Assembly (NCBI GenBank): GCA_945903925.1
Contig: CAMDPJ010000003.1
Location: 1-28,385 of the forward strand
Length of the DNA: 28,385 bases
Source of the DNA: Chryseobacterium gleum
GTDB taxonomy: Bacteria; Bacteroidota; Bacteroidia; Flavobacteriales_C; GCA-002722245
Direction: 5' to 3'
The notes beneath the pieces were generated by a model, which was given only the letters and a program-made list of their open reading frames with translations, had not been told where the DNA came from and searched no databases. Shown here piece after piece: positions 6,954 to 15,396 of the stretch (positions within the stretch are counted from its first letter, which is position 1; the number at the start of each line of letters is the position of its first letter). Both the position numbers and the translations under genes were made by a program.

Positions 6954-9731
6954 TTAATCTTTACTTTCAACGCTTTTCAACTTTTTAATCTTGTAAGTAA
7001 ACATAACCATAAAATAGCGTTGCAACACCAAATTGCTTGAGTCGTCTACATAGGTATCGGTTACATTTCTCGACACGCTGTTATTTTGCTGCAAGGCGTC
7101 GAACACCAAAAACTTCAATTCTCCCCCTCCATCTTTAAATAATTTTTGGGCTAGGGAGGCGTTCCACAGGAAATAATTTTGGCTAAATGAACTTGATATT
7201 CCAGTGAACAAAGTATTGTTTATCTCAGATTGAAAAATCATTCCTTTAAAAAATCGCCAAGTAAGTTTTGCACTTGAATTAAGATTAAAATAATTGTAAT
7301 TGGCTGAACTTTGTAAACTATTGTTAACCACATTGAAGTTGGCAGTGGTTGAAATAGAAAAATCTAAATTTTCACTGATGTTACTCGATAAAGACACGCT
7401 TTCGTAAACCGAATACGAATTTGAAATTCCACGAAGATTATTCACTAAAGTAGGGGTTGTTGAAGAAAAATATCCTGTGGTTAAATTAAGATTTGATTTA
7501 AGTTTTTTGAGAGGAGAACCATACACCAAATAAATTCTAGAATTCCAATAACCATCAACATTGATGGGTTGTGTGTACCGTGTTCCTTTCACTAAAGCAT
7601 TTCCACTAACTAAGGTATCGGCCGCAAGTACCGAAGTAGAATTGGAAATGTAATGATTAATTTTTCTAAACATCACAAACAACATAATACTGTGGGCATT
7701 AAAAGGGTTGTTGTAGGTAATTTTATTGTAGGATACCATAGCATATTGCGCTTTGAGCGAAGGATTACCCACCGATAATAAAATTGGATTAGAATTATTC
7801 CACACCTCTTGCAATTGCAGTAAAGAAGGCATATCTATCCTGGTTTTGAAAGTCAAACGCCAATCTAATTTTTTAGAAAAATTTACTCTAAACATTGCAT
7901 TTGGCAATATGTTTTGGTAGGTGCGAAATTGATTGTATTGCGACAATTGAAACTGTTGATTGTTTTGAAATGAATTTTGATAATCGGCCCCTACAGATAA
8001 AGTGATTTTATTCACATTAATTCGATAGCCCAAGCCAAGTAAATGCGTAAGTACTTTATTTTGAAAATCATTGGTTAAAGCGCTATCTACCGCAGAATAA
8101 TCTTTCAGTATCGCATTATAAGCATTAGTGCGCTGAGCCGAATTGCTAGTGTTTATGGTTCCCTTGTAATTGAATAAAAAATGACTGTGTTTTTTGTATG
8201 GTTCGGTATAATTTAAGGCTAGAGAGTGGTTTTGTATCGGACCATCAATTGCCGATTGTTGATCTAAAGTATCGCTGTATAAATTGGTGTAATAAGTATT
8301 GTTTGCCTTCAAAGTATAATCTACATTTTTGTTATTCCATTCATCTCGCAAAATGAAGGAAATAGTTCTTCGTTTTCCCTCAAAACGATGACGGAACAAA
8401 ATTTCATTCACCAACTTAGAGTTCAGCGATTTTGAAGTGTAATGATTAATTGATTGATTTAACAATTCGCCAGTTGATTTTGAGCTTAATCCATTTAAAT
8501 TACTGAGTGCATCATTACTTTGAGCTGAAAAAGAGGGAGTAGCAATAATTGAATTTAAAGAATCTACAAAATACTCGAAACGAACATTGGCTTTATGGTT
8601 ATAAGCGATTGAACTGGCCGAATTGTTTTCATGATACAACGGCACCGTATCGCTGGTTGAATAATATTGACGAGATAAATCAAGCGTATTTTCATTGTCA
8701 ACTCTATTGAAAAAATAAGAAGCAGTAAATTTTATTTTTGTTCCCCACATATCGGTATAATTTAAACCACCGGCATTGGTAAAATTGAGTCCCGACATAC
8801 CCCCTACTATAAAATTATTCACCGGATTACTGGCGTTATTTGGTCCGCCTGCCCTACCCAAAATCATAGGTGGTGACGACGAACCTGTAGCAGCCGTTAG
8901 ATCTTGCATAGAAAAATTGGTTTGATTGATATTGTTCGACATTGTCAATAAAGTGAAGCGGCGATAATTGTTAAAATGATTGTAATTTACGCCTGCTTGG
9001 CAACGTCCTTGATTGTCGCCATATCCGGCATAAAGCTTAGCAAAATTTCCATCTTTCATGTTTTTCTTAGTGATGATATTGATGGTTTTTGCGGCTTGTC
9101 CGTCATCAAAACCAGTAAAAATAGCTTGATCACTCCACTGATCAAAAATTTCAACACGCGCAATCATATCCACCCCAATATTTTTTAGTGCTGCATTCAC
9201 ATCATCGCCAAAAAAGGGTTTACCATCAATTAAAATCTTTTTAACATCCTCTCCTTGAGCCTTTAAAACACCACCTTCTATATTCACGCCTGGCATTTTC
9301 TTTAATAAATCTTCTGCAACGGCATCGGGATTGGTTTTGAAAGCATTTGCATTATACACAACAGTGTCTCCTTTCAATTTTGTAGCAACAACGGCATTTA
9401 CAGTAATTGCAGCAGTGGTTTGCATAGCAACTTGCAACAGCAAATCATCTACAACAACAGCAGATTGATTGCATTCAATTTGCTTAGTTATGGTGCCATA
9501 ACCAATAAAAGAAACAGAGAAGAGGTAAGAACCAAAATCGATGTCTTTAAATACAAACTCCCCATTTTTATTGGTGCTTGCAGCAATAGAATCTTTAGCC
9601 CACTTCAATTTAACCGAAGCGTATTGAAGCGGCAAGGCCAGCGAATCTTTTACCACACCGCTTACAGTAGCTTTTTGAGCCTGTAGGCTAGATAATAAAC
9701 AAAATAATACAATGGCTAAAAAATATCTCAT
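6954..9731 (-). CDS. TonB-dependent-receptor-like outer-membrane protein with carboxypeptidase-regulatory domain
   Basis: The 925-residue protein starts with a cleavable signal peptide (hydrophobic core, then SLQAQ at about residue 19). A carboxypeptidase-regulatory-like beta-sandwich follows (about 20-95, with SGVVKDS, ASVKL and FIGYG). Next is a plug-like domain (about 115-225: LLKKMPGVNIEGG, ILIDGKPFFGDD, INIITKKN), and then a long outer-membrane barrel rich in alternating aromatic strands. No SusD partner and no TonB box can be seen. It is of the OMP beta-barrel type common in Bacteroidota; the ligand cannot be predicted. It begins 46 bases after the carotenoid operon on the same strand, with no promoter or terminator visible between, so it may be read through from that operon. 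Confidence 0.88.
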   Translation of the reverse strand: MRYFLAIVLFCLLSSLQAQKATVSGVVKDSLALPLQYASVKLKWAKDSIAASTNKNGEFVFKDIDFGSYLFSVSFIGYGTITKQIECNQSAVVVDDLLLQVAMQTTAAITVNAVVATKLKGDTVVYNANAFKTNPDAVAEDLLKKMPGVNIEGGVLKAQGEDVKKILIDGKPFFGDDVNAALKNIGVDMIARVEIFDQWSDQAIFTGFDDGQAAKTINIITKKNMKDGNFAKLYAGYGDNQGRCQAGVNYNHFNNYRRFTLLTMSNNINQTNFSMQDLTAATGSSSPPMILGRAGGPNNASNPVNNFIVGGMSGLNFTNAGGLNYTDMWGTKIKFTASYFFNRVDNENTLDLSRQYYSTSDTVPLYHENNSASSIAYNHKANVRFEYFVDSLNSIIATPSFSAQSNDALSNLNGLSSKSTGELLNQSINHYTSKSLNSKLVNEILFRHRFEGKRRTISFILRDEWNNKNVDYTLKANNTYYTNLYSDTLDQQSAIDGPIQNHSLALNYTEPYKKHSHFLFNYKGTINTSNSAQRTNAYNAILKDYSAVDSALTNDFQNKVLTHLLGLGYRINVNKITLSVGADYQNSFQNNQQFQLSQYNQFRTYQNILPNAMFRVNFSKKLDWRLTFKTRIDMPSLLQLQEVWNNSNPILLSVGNPSLKAQYAMVSYNKITYNNPFNAHSIMLFVMFRKINHYISNSTSVLAADTLVSGNALVKGTRYTQPINVDGYWNSRIYLVYGSPLKKLKSNLNLTTGYFSSTTPTLVNNLRGISNSYSVYESVSLSSNISENLDFSISTTANFNVVNNSLQSSANYNYFNLNSSAKLTWRFFKGMIFQSEINNTLFTGISSSFSQNYFLWNASLAQKLFKDGGGELKFLVFDALQQNNSVSRNVTDTYVDDSSNLVLQRYFMVMFTYKIKKLKSVESKD

Positions 9732-9777
9732 GACAGAGTAAAGGTAAGATTAGAATTTTAGAAAATTGTTAAATCTC

Positions 9778-10485
9778 TTATTTTACCGAATGCAATTCGC
9801 CTCTACTAATTTTCTCATAAACCAAGATATTGGTGAGGATGAGCATGAGGCCGTAAATAAAATCTTCACAAGGAATAGTTAACGCCCTTACATTTAAAAT
9901 ATGCGCGCTATTGTATTTCACCACAGCATCTTCTAAGCCAATACCAGTAAGAATACCATTAGAAATCATAAAGGGAATGGTAAGAATAACATAACTCACT
10001 ATGAACTTAGCAAAACCCTCTTTCTCTGTATTAAAAAAAGAGCAAGCAGCCAACACTGCAGCACAAGAAATAAAAGTAATTGAAGTGTACAATTTATCGC
10101 TACTTAGCAAGCCAATACTCAACAAAATGAAAATGGTAGTCCAGCGCAACGCCAAAGCCAATTTAACTGGAAATCGCCAATTAATCATATGCAAACAAAA
10201 GTGTGTAAATATACAAGAGTAAGGAATACAGAAGAAAAACAAGCATTATTCCAAAGGAAGATTGAAGATATAAAACCCTAAGACATAGCGATTGTTAAAA
10301 CTCCAAACCCCTAAATCGGTAAACACGATATCCCAAATAATAAAAGCAGAACCCGTAATTAAAACAGCAGGGACAAAAGCCCTCCACGTTTTAATAAATT
10401 TGAGTTTAGGATGAAAACTAAAAATAAAGGGAACGATGAACAATCCTATATTTACCGCCATATATACCCAACGATCGGGAATCAT
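9778..10485 (-). pseudogene. crtY: Lycopene beta-cyclase (fused CrtYcd type) interrupted by an in-frame TAA
   Basis: The reading frame from the ATG at 10485 to the stop at 9778 is one continuous lycopene cyclase of about 235 codons, except for a TAA at 10248-10246. The N-terminal part has two membrane helices and the signature F.FHPKL.F...W, DIVFTDLGVWSFN and NLPLE. After the stop the same frame continues CLFFFCIPYSC, a third helix, three more helices and IPCEDFIYG. In relatives the junction reads PLEE, so GAA to TAA (one base) explains the stop. The enzyme would cyclise lycopene to beta-carotene in the membrane. The ATG overlaps the crtZ stop by 4 bases. The downstream half has a TTG at 10242, three bases past the stop, from which re-initiation might give a split, two-subunit enzyme like actinobacterial CrtYc/CrtYd. 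Inactivation, a split enzyme and a sequence error remain open. Confidence 0.88.
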
Positions 10486-10940
10486 TTAGCCTTTCTGTTT
10501 TTAATTTGTTCTATGAAATATTTGGAGGGCACCATCAACATACCGAAACATTCGCCATGTTCTTTACCTAAATGTTTGTGGTGCATTTTGTGTGCTTTTC
10601 TAATGGCGCGCAAATAAATATTGTTGCTCTTCTTAAGGATGGGAAGACGTTGATGAATAAAAACATCGTGTACTAAAAAGTAGACGAAACCATAAATAGT
10701 AATACCCAAGCCCACATAGAAAGCGGCATTAAAATCGTTGAAGGTTCCAAACAGGGTAAGCAAGAATCCTGGCGTAGCAAAAATCAGAAAGAAGGCATCA
10801 TTCCTTTCAAAAAAGCCAGGTTCTACCTGATGATGATCTTTATGTAAAAACCACAATAAACCGTGCATCACAAAACGATGCGTAAGCCAAGCTACACCTT
10901 CCATGGCAAAAAAAGTAAATATTACAATGGCGATATTCAT
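10482..10940 (-). CDS. crtZ: Beta-carotene hydroxylase
   Basis: This 152-residue membrane di-iron hydroxylase adds the 3 and 3' hydroxyls to beta-carotene, giving zeaxanthin. All histidine boxes of the family are present: HRFVMH (21-26), HKDHH (33-37), HDVFIH (91-96) and HKMHHKH (117-123). Four hydrophobic stretches fit an integral inner-membrane protein. It shares one base with the idi stop codon (10940) and overlaps crtY by ATGA, so it is translationally coupled within the operon. Length and motifs are normal. Confidence 0.95.
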   Translation of the reverse strand: MNIAIVIFTFFAMEGVAWLTHRFVMHGLLWFLHKDHHQVEPGFFERNDAFFLIFATPGFLLTLFGTFNDFNAAFYVGLGITIYGFVYFLVHDVFIHQRLPILKKSNNIYLRAIRKAHKMHHKHLGKEHGECFGMLMVPSKYFIEQIKNRKAK

Positions 10941-11488
10941 TAAGCGCTTAACTTTTTAAGAGAATTGTATTTCAGTTGTTCATAAATTTTCTCAAAGACA
11001 ATTTTGAACCAAAAAGTGTATTGTTCGGCATTTTTCGCCATATCTTTTTTAACAGCGTCTAAAGTCAGATACTTATAGGCGCAAACTTCCTCTTTATTAA
11101 ACTTAACATCACCATTGTAATGTCCGATTAACACATGATCAAACTCATGTTCACTCAAACCATTGGTAAAATCGGTTTTATAAATAAAATCGAAACTTTT
11201 CTCCATGTAACAATCAAAGCCCATTTCCTCTTGCAATCTTCTGTGTGCAGCTTCCATGGTAGTTTCACCAAAACGTTGGTGACTGCAACAAGTGTTGGTC
11301 CACAAACCAGCAGAATGATATTTGTCCAACGCTCTTTTTTGCAAAAGCAATTCATTTTTATCGTTAAAAATAAAAATAGAAAAAGCGCGATGAAGCAATC
11401 CTTTTTGATGTGCTTCCATTTTTCCCATGGTACCCAATAAGTGATCACGTTCATCTACTAGCAGCACATGTTCTTGCTTAGTACTCAT
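10940..11488 (-). CDS. idi: Isopentenyl-diphosphate delta-isomerase, type 1
   Basis: This 182-residue Nudix-fold enzyme converts isopentenyl diphosphate to dimethylallyl diphosphate and so feeds the carotenoid pathway. The active-site cysteine segment is WTNTCCSH (63-70), the acidic site lies in the EHEFDH segment (113-118), and the Nudix-like helix is AAHRRLQEEMG. Its ATG overlaps the stop of the upstream 168-residue gene by 4 bases. Its own stop shares a base with the crtZ start. No GGPP synthase (crtE) is seen in the window, so that step must be encoded elsewhere. Confidence 0.95.
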   Translation of the reverse strand: MSTKQEHVLLVDERDHLLGTMGKMEAHQKGLLHRAFSIFIFNDKNELLLQKRALDKYHSAGLWTNTCCSHQRFGETTMEAAHRRLQEEMGFDCYMEKSFDFIYKTDFTNGLSEHEFDHVLIGHYNGDVKFNKEEVCAYKYLTLDAVKKDMAKNAEQYTFWFKIVFEKIYEQLKYNSLKKLSA

Positions 11489-11991
11489 AAATCTTTGATG
11501 TTTGATTTTTCTACTCCATTTATCTTTTTACTATTAAGTAAATAATTTTTTATTCTGGTTTTTAAATCGAGATCACCTTTAGATACCTCTGATTGTAAAT
11601 AACCAATCAACATAATTTTATCGACCAACATTGCATCGTTATACCCCAAAAAAGAGGGAGTATTGCACTGCACACAAAAACGAAGAAAGCGCAACTCGAT
11701 ACTATAAGGCATCGCTTTAATTGCTTTTTCTAGCAAAGCTCTACCTTCATGAAAATAAGCGTACTTGGATGTAGGCAACACAACATGTTTAGCCATAAGC
11801 ATTGTTGCGGTTCCATTATACCCAAGCAAAACAGCAGAACTTTCATCGGCATATTTGGTTTTCTCTATAATTAGTTTGGTGGTGGCCTCGCTACTTGGGG
11901 CTACAAACAATAAATTTCTTAATTCCACTAAATTAGCAGCGCTAATCGTTAATGTTCCCAAAAATAAAATATAGAAAAAAAAAGATTTCAT
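11485..11991 (-). CDS. Uncharacterised secreted protein inside the carotenoid operon
   Basis: The 168-residue product has a signal peptide (MKSFFFYILFLGTLTISAA, cleavage at about residue 19), so it should act in the periplasm. The mature part is mostly helical, with a TPR-like feel: HEGRALLEKAIKAMPYSIEL, then a segment with two cysteines (FCVQC) and a C-terminal basic helix. I do not recognise a named family. Its start codon shares one base with the crtB stop, and its stop overlaps the idi start by 4 bases. It is therefore strictly co-expressed with the pathway enzymes, which suggests a role in carotenoid handling or localisation, but nothing in the sequence gives a reaction. Confidence 0.8.
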   Translation of the reverse strand: MKSFFFYILFLGTLTISAANLVELRNLLFVAPSSEATTKLIIEKTKYADESSAVLLGYNGTATMLMAKHVVLPTSKYAYFHEGRALLEKAIKAMPYSIELRFLRFCVQCNTPSFLGYNDAMLVDKIMLIGYLQSEVSKGDLDLKTRIKNYLLNSKKINGVEKSNIKDL

Positions 11992-12827
11992 TACAATGCG
12001 TTAGTTCTGTATTTAAAATAGGACTGAAGAAGCAAGCCAATTTTCGTGTTATTAGGAATGCGAATTCTTTCGGTTAAAATTCTATCGGAAGGCAAGGTTC
12101 TTATTTTATGAAATAAAGTTCGGTAGTACATATAAGCGGTGTAAACCCCAAATACAGAACCTTTTGGCAAACGCTTAATTCCTATTAAACCTTCATTGAA
12201 ATCTGCTTCTATCTCTGCTTCAATTCTTACTTTATCTTCATTGGTAAAATTATTCAAATTGATATCGGGAAAATACGTTCTACCTAAATCTTTGTAATCG
12301 GCTTTTAGATCGCGTAAGAAATTTATTTTTTGAAAGGCGGCACCAAGGCGCATGGCCGAATCCTTTAAATCTTGGTATTGTTGATTGTTGCCTTCTGTGA
12401 AAACACGCAAACACATCAACCCTACTACTTCGGCAGAACCAAGAATATATGTCTTAATCGACTGCTCATCATGCACCGTTTGCGTTAAATCGGCTTCCAT
12501 GCTTTGCAAGAATGTTTCAATCAATTCTATATCGACATGATAATTGTTTACCACTTCTTGGAAACTATTTAAAACAGGATTCAAACTAATTCCGTCCTCT
12601 ATGGCCTGAAAAGTTTGCTTTTTGAAATCGGCGAGCAATTTCTCTTTTTGAAAACCATGAAAACTATCTACAATTTCATCGGCCAGTCGAACAAAACCAT
12701 AAATGCCATAAATAGGCTCATGAAATTGTTTGTCGAGACAGTAAATGCCCAATGAAAAACTAGTGCTGTATGTTTTGGTGATGTTCTTGCTGGTTTCGCG
12801 CGACACCTTATCAAATAGCTGTTTCAT
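11991..12827 (-). CDS. crtB: Phytoene synthase
   Basis: The 278-residue enzyme condenses two geranylgeranyl diphosphates to phytoene. The two aspartate-rich metal sites are DEIVD (50-54) and DLKAD (173-177), the latter in the family signature FLRDLKADYKDLGRTYFP. The substrate-site segment YSTSF is at 20-24. The length is typical of bacterial CrtB without a transit peptide. The ATG at 12827 lies inside the end of crtI (17-base overlap), and the stop shares a base with the next gene. Confidence 0.95.
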   Translation of the reverse strand: MKQLFDKVSRETSKNITKTYSTSFSLGIYCLDKQFHEPIYGIYGFVRLADEIVDSFHGFQKEKLLADFKKQTFQAIEDGISLNPVLNSFQEVVNNYHVDIELIETFLQSMEADLTQTVHDEQSIKTYILGSAEVVGLMCLRVFTEGNNQQYQDLKDSAMRLGAAFQKINFLRDLKADYKDLGRTYFPDINLNNFTNEDKVRIEAEIEADFNEGLIGIKRLPKGSVFGVYTAYMYYRTLFHKIRTLPSDRILTERIRIPNNTKIGLLLQSYFKYRTNAL

Positions 12828-14322
12828 GCTGTTTAATTTTAATTGTTTTCAATATTTCTGTGGCTACAATTTCTCCTGAAATGATGGCTGGTGGAACACC
12901 CGGACCAGGCACTGTTAGTTGCCCTGTATAATACAAATTTTTTACTTTTTTACTTTTTAAAGATGGCTTTAAAAAAGCCGTTTGCATTAAAGTGTTGGCC
13001 AAGCCGTATGCATTGCCTTTAAAGGCGTTGTAATCTTTTATAAAATTAGATTGAGCATAACTTCTTTGGTATTCTATAAATGGAAGTATTGATTCACCTG
13101 TATGCTCTTCCAATCGTTTCATTATCCTTTCGAAATATTGTTGTTTTATTTCTTCATTGTCTTTTAAACCAGGTGCTACAGGAATCAGCAAAAATAGATT
13201 TTCACAGCCTTCTGGAGCTACAGATTTATCGGTTTTGCTCGGACAAGAAACATAAAACAAAGGTTGCGTTGGCCAAGAAGGATTGGTGTAAATTTCATCG
13301 GCATGAAGACTCATATCCGCATCAAAAAACAAGTTGTGATGCTGTAAATTTTTAACCTTCTTACTTACACCCACATAATAAATTAAGCACGATGGAGCCA
13401 GAACTCGCTTGTCCCAATACTTAGCATCGTACTTTCTATTTTCTTGTTCTAATAAATTTTGTTCAACATGCTCGTAATCGGCAGAAGCAACAACATAATT
13501 GGCTTCATAAAAAACTTCACCTACCTTAACCTTCTTCACTTCTCCATTTTCAGAAATGATTTTGTCGACCGCAGAATTAAACACGAACTCAACACCTAAA
13601 GATTTCGCTAAGGTGGTCATTGCCTCCACAATTTTATGCATACCTCCCATAGGATACCAAGTGCCCAATTGCATATCGGCATAATTCATTAAACTATACA
13701 ACGCTGGAATATTTTGAGGTGTTGAACCCAAAAATAAAACTGGAAATTCTATGATTTGTAAAAGCTTAGGATTGCTAAAATACTTTCTTGCATATTTAGA
13801 AAAAGGAGTAAGAATATCGGTCTTCATTAAGCCTTTAAATACTTTCATGTTTAAGTAATCGGTCATCGAACTTCCAGAGGTATAAATCAAATCGTTCATT
13901 CCCACTTCATACTTAAAAGCCGCATCTTTCAAAAAAGCCTCTAACTGATTGCTACTGCCCGCCTCTATACTTTCAAACAATTCGTGCAACTCTTGCATGT
14001 TTGAAGGAATATTTACTTTATCGTCTTTGCCAAAAATAACTTGATAAGAAGGATTTAAACGAATTAAATTGTAGTAATCGTCGGTGGTTTTACCAAAATG
14101 CTTAAAGAATTTGTCAAACACATCGGGCATCCAATACCAACTTGGCCCCATATCGAAACGATAGCCTTTTTCTTCAAACAACCTAGCTCTACCGCCAGCC
14201 TGCTCGTTCTTCTCTAACACCACAACATGGGCACCTTTTTTAGCCAAGTGACAAGCAGCCGACAAGCCCGAAAACCCCGAACCTATAATAACCACTTTCT
14301 TATTTTGCAATACTTTATCCAT
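12811..14322 (-). CDS. crtI: Phytoene desaturase (CrtI type)
   Basis: The 503-residue FAD enzyme introduces the double bonds that turn phytoene into lycopene. The N-terminal dinucleotide-binding fold is clear (GSGFSGLSAACHLA, about residues 14-27, then EKNEQAGGRAR), followed by the substrate-side signature GYRFDMGPSW. The C-terminal FAD motif YTGQLTVPGPGVPPAIISG is near residues 468-486. It is the first gene of the operon, 143 bases after the end of the CarH-like regulator gene. A promoter, a palindromic operator and a trinucleotide repeat lie in that gap. Confidence 0.96.
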   Translation of the reverse strand: MDKVLQNKKVVIIGSGFSGLSAACHLAKKGAHVVVLEKNEQAGGRARLFEEKGYRFDMGPSWYWMPDVFDKFFKHFGKTTDDYYNLIRLNPSYQVIFGKDDKVNIPSNMQELHELFESIEAGSSNQLEAFLKDAAFKYEVGMNDLIYTSGSSMTDYLNMKVFKGLMKTDILTPFSKYARKYFSNPKLLQIIEFPVLFLGSTPQNIPALYSLMNYADMQLGTWYPMGGMHKIVEAMTTLAKSLGVEFVFNSAVDKIISENGEVKKVKVGEVFYEANYVVASADYEHVEQNLLEQENRKYDAKYWDKRVLAPSCLIYYVGVSKKVKNLQHHNLFFDADMSLHADEIYTNPSWPTQPLFYVSCPSKTDKSVAPEGCENLFLLIPVAPGLKDNEEIKQQYFERIMKRLEEHTGESILPFIEYQRSYAQSNFIKDYNAFKGNAYGLANTLMQTAFLKPSLKSKKVKNLYYTGQLTVPGPGVPPAIISGEIVATEILKTIKIKQHETAI

Positions 14323-14337
14323 CTGCTTTACTTATTT

Positions 14338-14369
14338 CAAATATATGTTTTGTTTAACAGATTCACAAA
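14338..14369 (-). promoter_or_regulatory. Promoter of the carotenoid operon
   Basis: On the minus strand TTTG (14369-14366), a 20-base spacer and TATATTTG (14345-14338) match the Bacteroidota consensus. The predicted start near 14331 gives a short leader of about 9 bases to the crtI ATG. The palindrome at 14351-14380 covers the -33 element and most of the spacer, as expected of a repressor site. Confidence 0.65.
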
Positions 14370-14380
14370 TATGTTAAACA
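14351..14380. promoter_or_regulatory. Palindromic operator of the carotenoid operon
   Basis: TGTTTAAC (14351-14358), a 14-base spacer and GTTAAACA (14373-14380) form a perfect inverted repeat over the promoter. The same two half-sites with the same 14-base spacer occur before the pterin operon at 17270-17299. A degenerate copy lies before the CarH-like gene. The likely binder is the MerR-type regulator encoded next door; this is inferred from position and symmetry. Confidence 0.75.
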
Positions 14381-14394
14381 TTATTAGCGGCAAC

Positions 14395-14451
<57 letters not shown>

Positions 14452-14465
14452 CTTGCTTAACACAA

Positions 14466-15344
14466 CTACAGTAAGTCAATTAATTCCTTTTGATTCTTAA
14501 AAACCTTGAACTTATTGGAGAATTTGACTTTACTTTCAAAGATAGCTCTTCCCGACAAAAGAATCTTGGTTTTCTTTGGCAATTTCTCCATTTCGGCAAT
14601 AAGATCGGCAAACAAATTCGCTCTAATATCAACCGTTATTACACATAACACCACATCGGCTTTAGTGATTTCTAACACCCTTTTCAAATCCACCAAGGGC
14701 ACGCTTTGCCCAAAATAATAAGTGTGGTACCCTCTCGCCTTCAACATATAATTATACAGCAACAAGCTACTTTCATGAAGCTCATTTTCTGGCAAAAACA
14801 AAATTGCTTTTGGTGCATCTTTAGCATAATATTTTGGTAAACTGTCGATTCCCACAATCAATTTCTGACGAATTAAGTTACTAATAAAATGCTCTTGCGC
14901 AGGATTAATAGAGCCTGTAAGCCACATGACGCCAGTTCTAGATAATAAGGGGAAAATGACATTACTAATGGTGCTCTCAAATCCCGATTTGATCAAGGAA
15001 TAATTAAAAATTTTCTCGAACAACGCTTCATCTAAATCGATCATAGCAACAATAAGGTTGTCTATATACTCTTCGTTGCCCGAAGCTACAATATTAACAG
15101 AGGCAACTTGCTCAGCGATTTGAGTATGATTGAGATCGGCTATTTTAGATATTTTGTGGCCGTGCTTATTTAAAAAACTTATATTCAACAAGTGTTTCAA
15201 GTCGTCGTTAGAATAAAATCGAATATTGGTTTCTGTCCTTTGTGGAGAAATAATATTATACCTTTTTTCCCAAATACGAATAGTATGGGCTTTAATTCCC
15301 GATAAGACCTCTAGATCGCTTATGGTATAATTTGAATTGCTCAT
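14466..15344 (-). CDS. CarH/LitR-like MerR-family regulator with B12-binding domain
   Basis: The 292-residue protein has an N-terminal MerR winged helix (about 6-75, TIRIWEKRYNIISPQRT and IRFYSNDDL). It lacks a MerR effector coil and instead has a helical bundle and a Rossmann-like cobalamin domain. The CarH signature W-x9-EH is exact: W141 with E151-H152. An ExH motif with H190 (ENELH) sits where the lower axial ligand of adenosylcobalamin is found, though the following Gly is replaced by Ser. Relatives are tetrameric dark-state repressors of carotenoid genes that fall apart in light. It lies just upstream of the carotenoid operon on the same strand, and a palindrome begins two bases before its ATG, which suggests autorepression. 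Light sensing is inferred from these residues. Confidence 0.9.
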   Translation of the reverse strand: MSNSNYTISDLEVLSGIKAHTIRIWEKRYNIISPQRTETNIRFYSNDDLKHLLNISFLNKHGHKISKIADLNHTQIAEQVASVNIVASGNEEYIDNLIVAMIDLDEALFEKIFNYSLIKSGFESTISNVIFPLLSRTGVMWLTGSINPAQEHFISNLIRQKLIVGIDSLPKYYAKDAPKAILFLPENELHESSLLLYNYMLKARGYHTYYFGQSVPLVDLKRVLEITKADVVLCVITVDIRANLFADLIAEMEKLPKKTKILLSGRAIFESKVKFSNKFKVFKNQKELIDLL

Positions 15345-15345
15345 T

Positions 15346-15376
15346 TGTTCAACATTAAATAAGAAACAGTTAAACG
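15346..15376. promoter_or_regulatory. Degenerate operator copy before the CarH-like gene
   Basis: TGTTCAAC (15346-15353), a 15-base spacer and GTTAAACG (15369-15376) differ by one base in each half-site and one base in spacing from the two perfect sites. It begins two bases upstream of the regulator ATG. A TATATTCG box on the minus strand (15382-15375) is a one-mismatch -7 element overlapping its far end. Confidence 0.5.
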
Positions 15377-15396
15377 AATATACTGCATAAATTTAA

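Noticed and set aside
10246..10248. Genetic-code change reading TAA as Glu
   Set aside because: TAA ends several normal genes here (for example the multicopper oxidase, idi and crtB), so a general reassignment is not credible.
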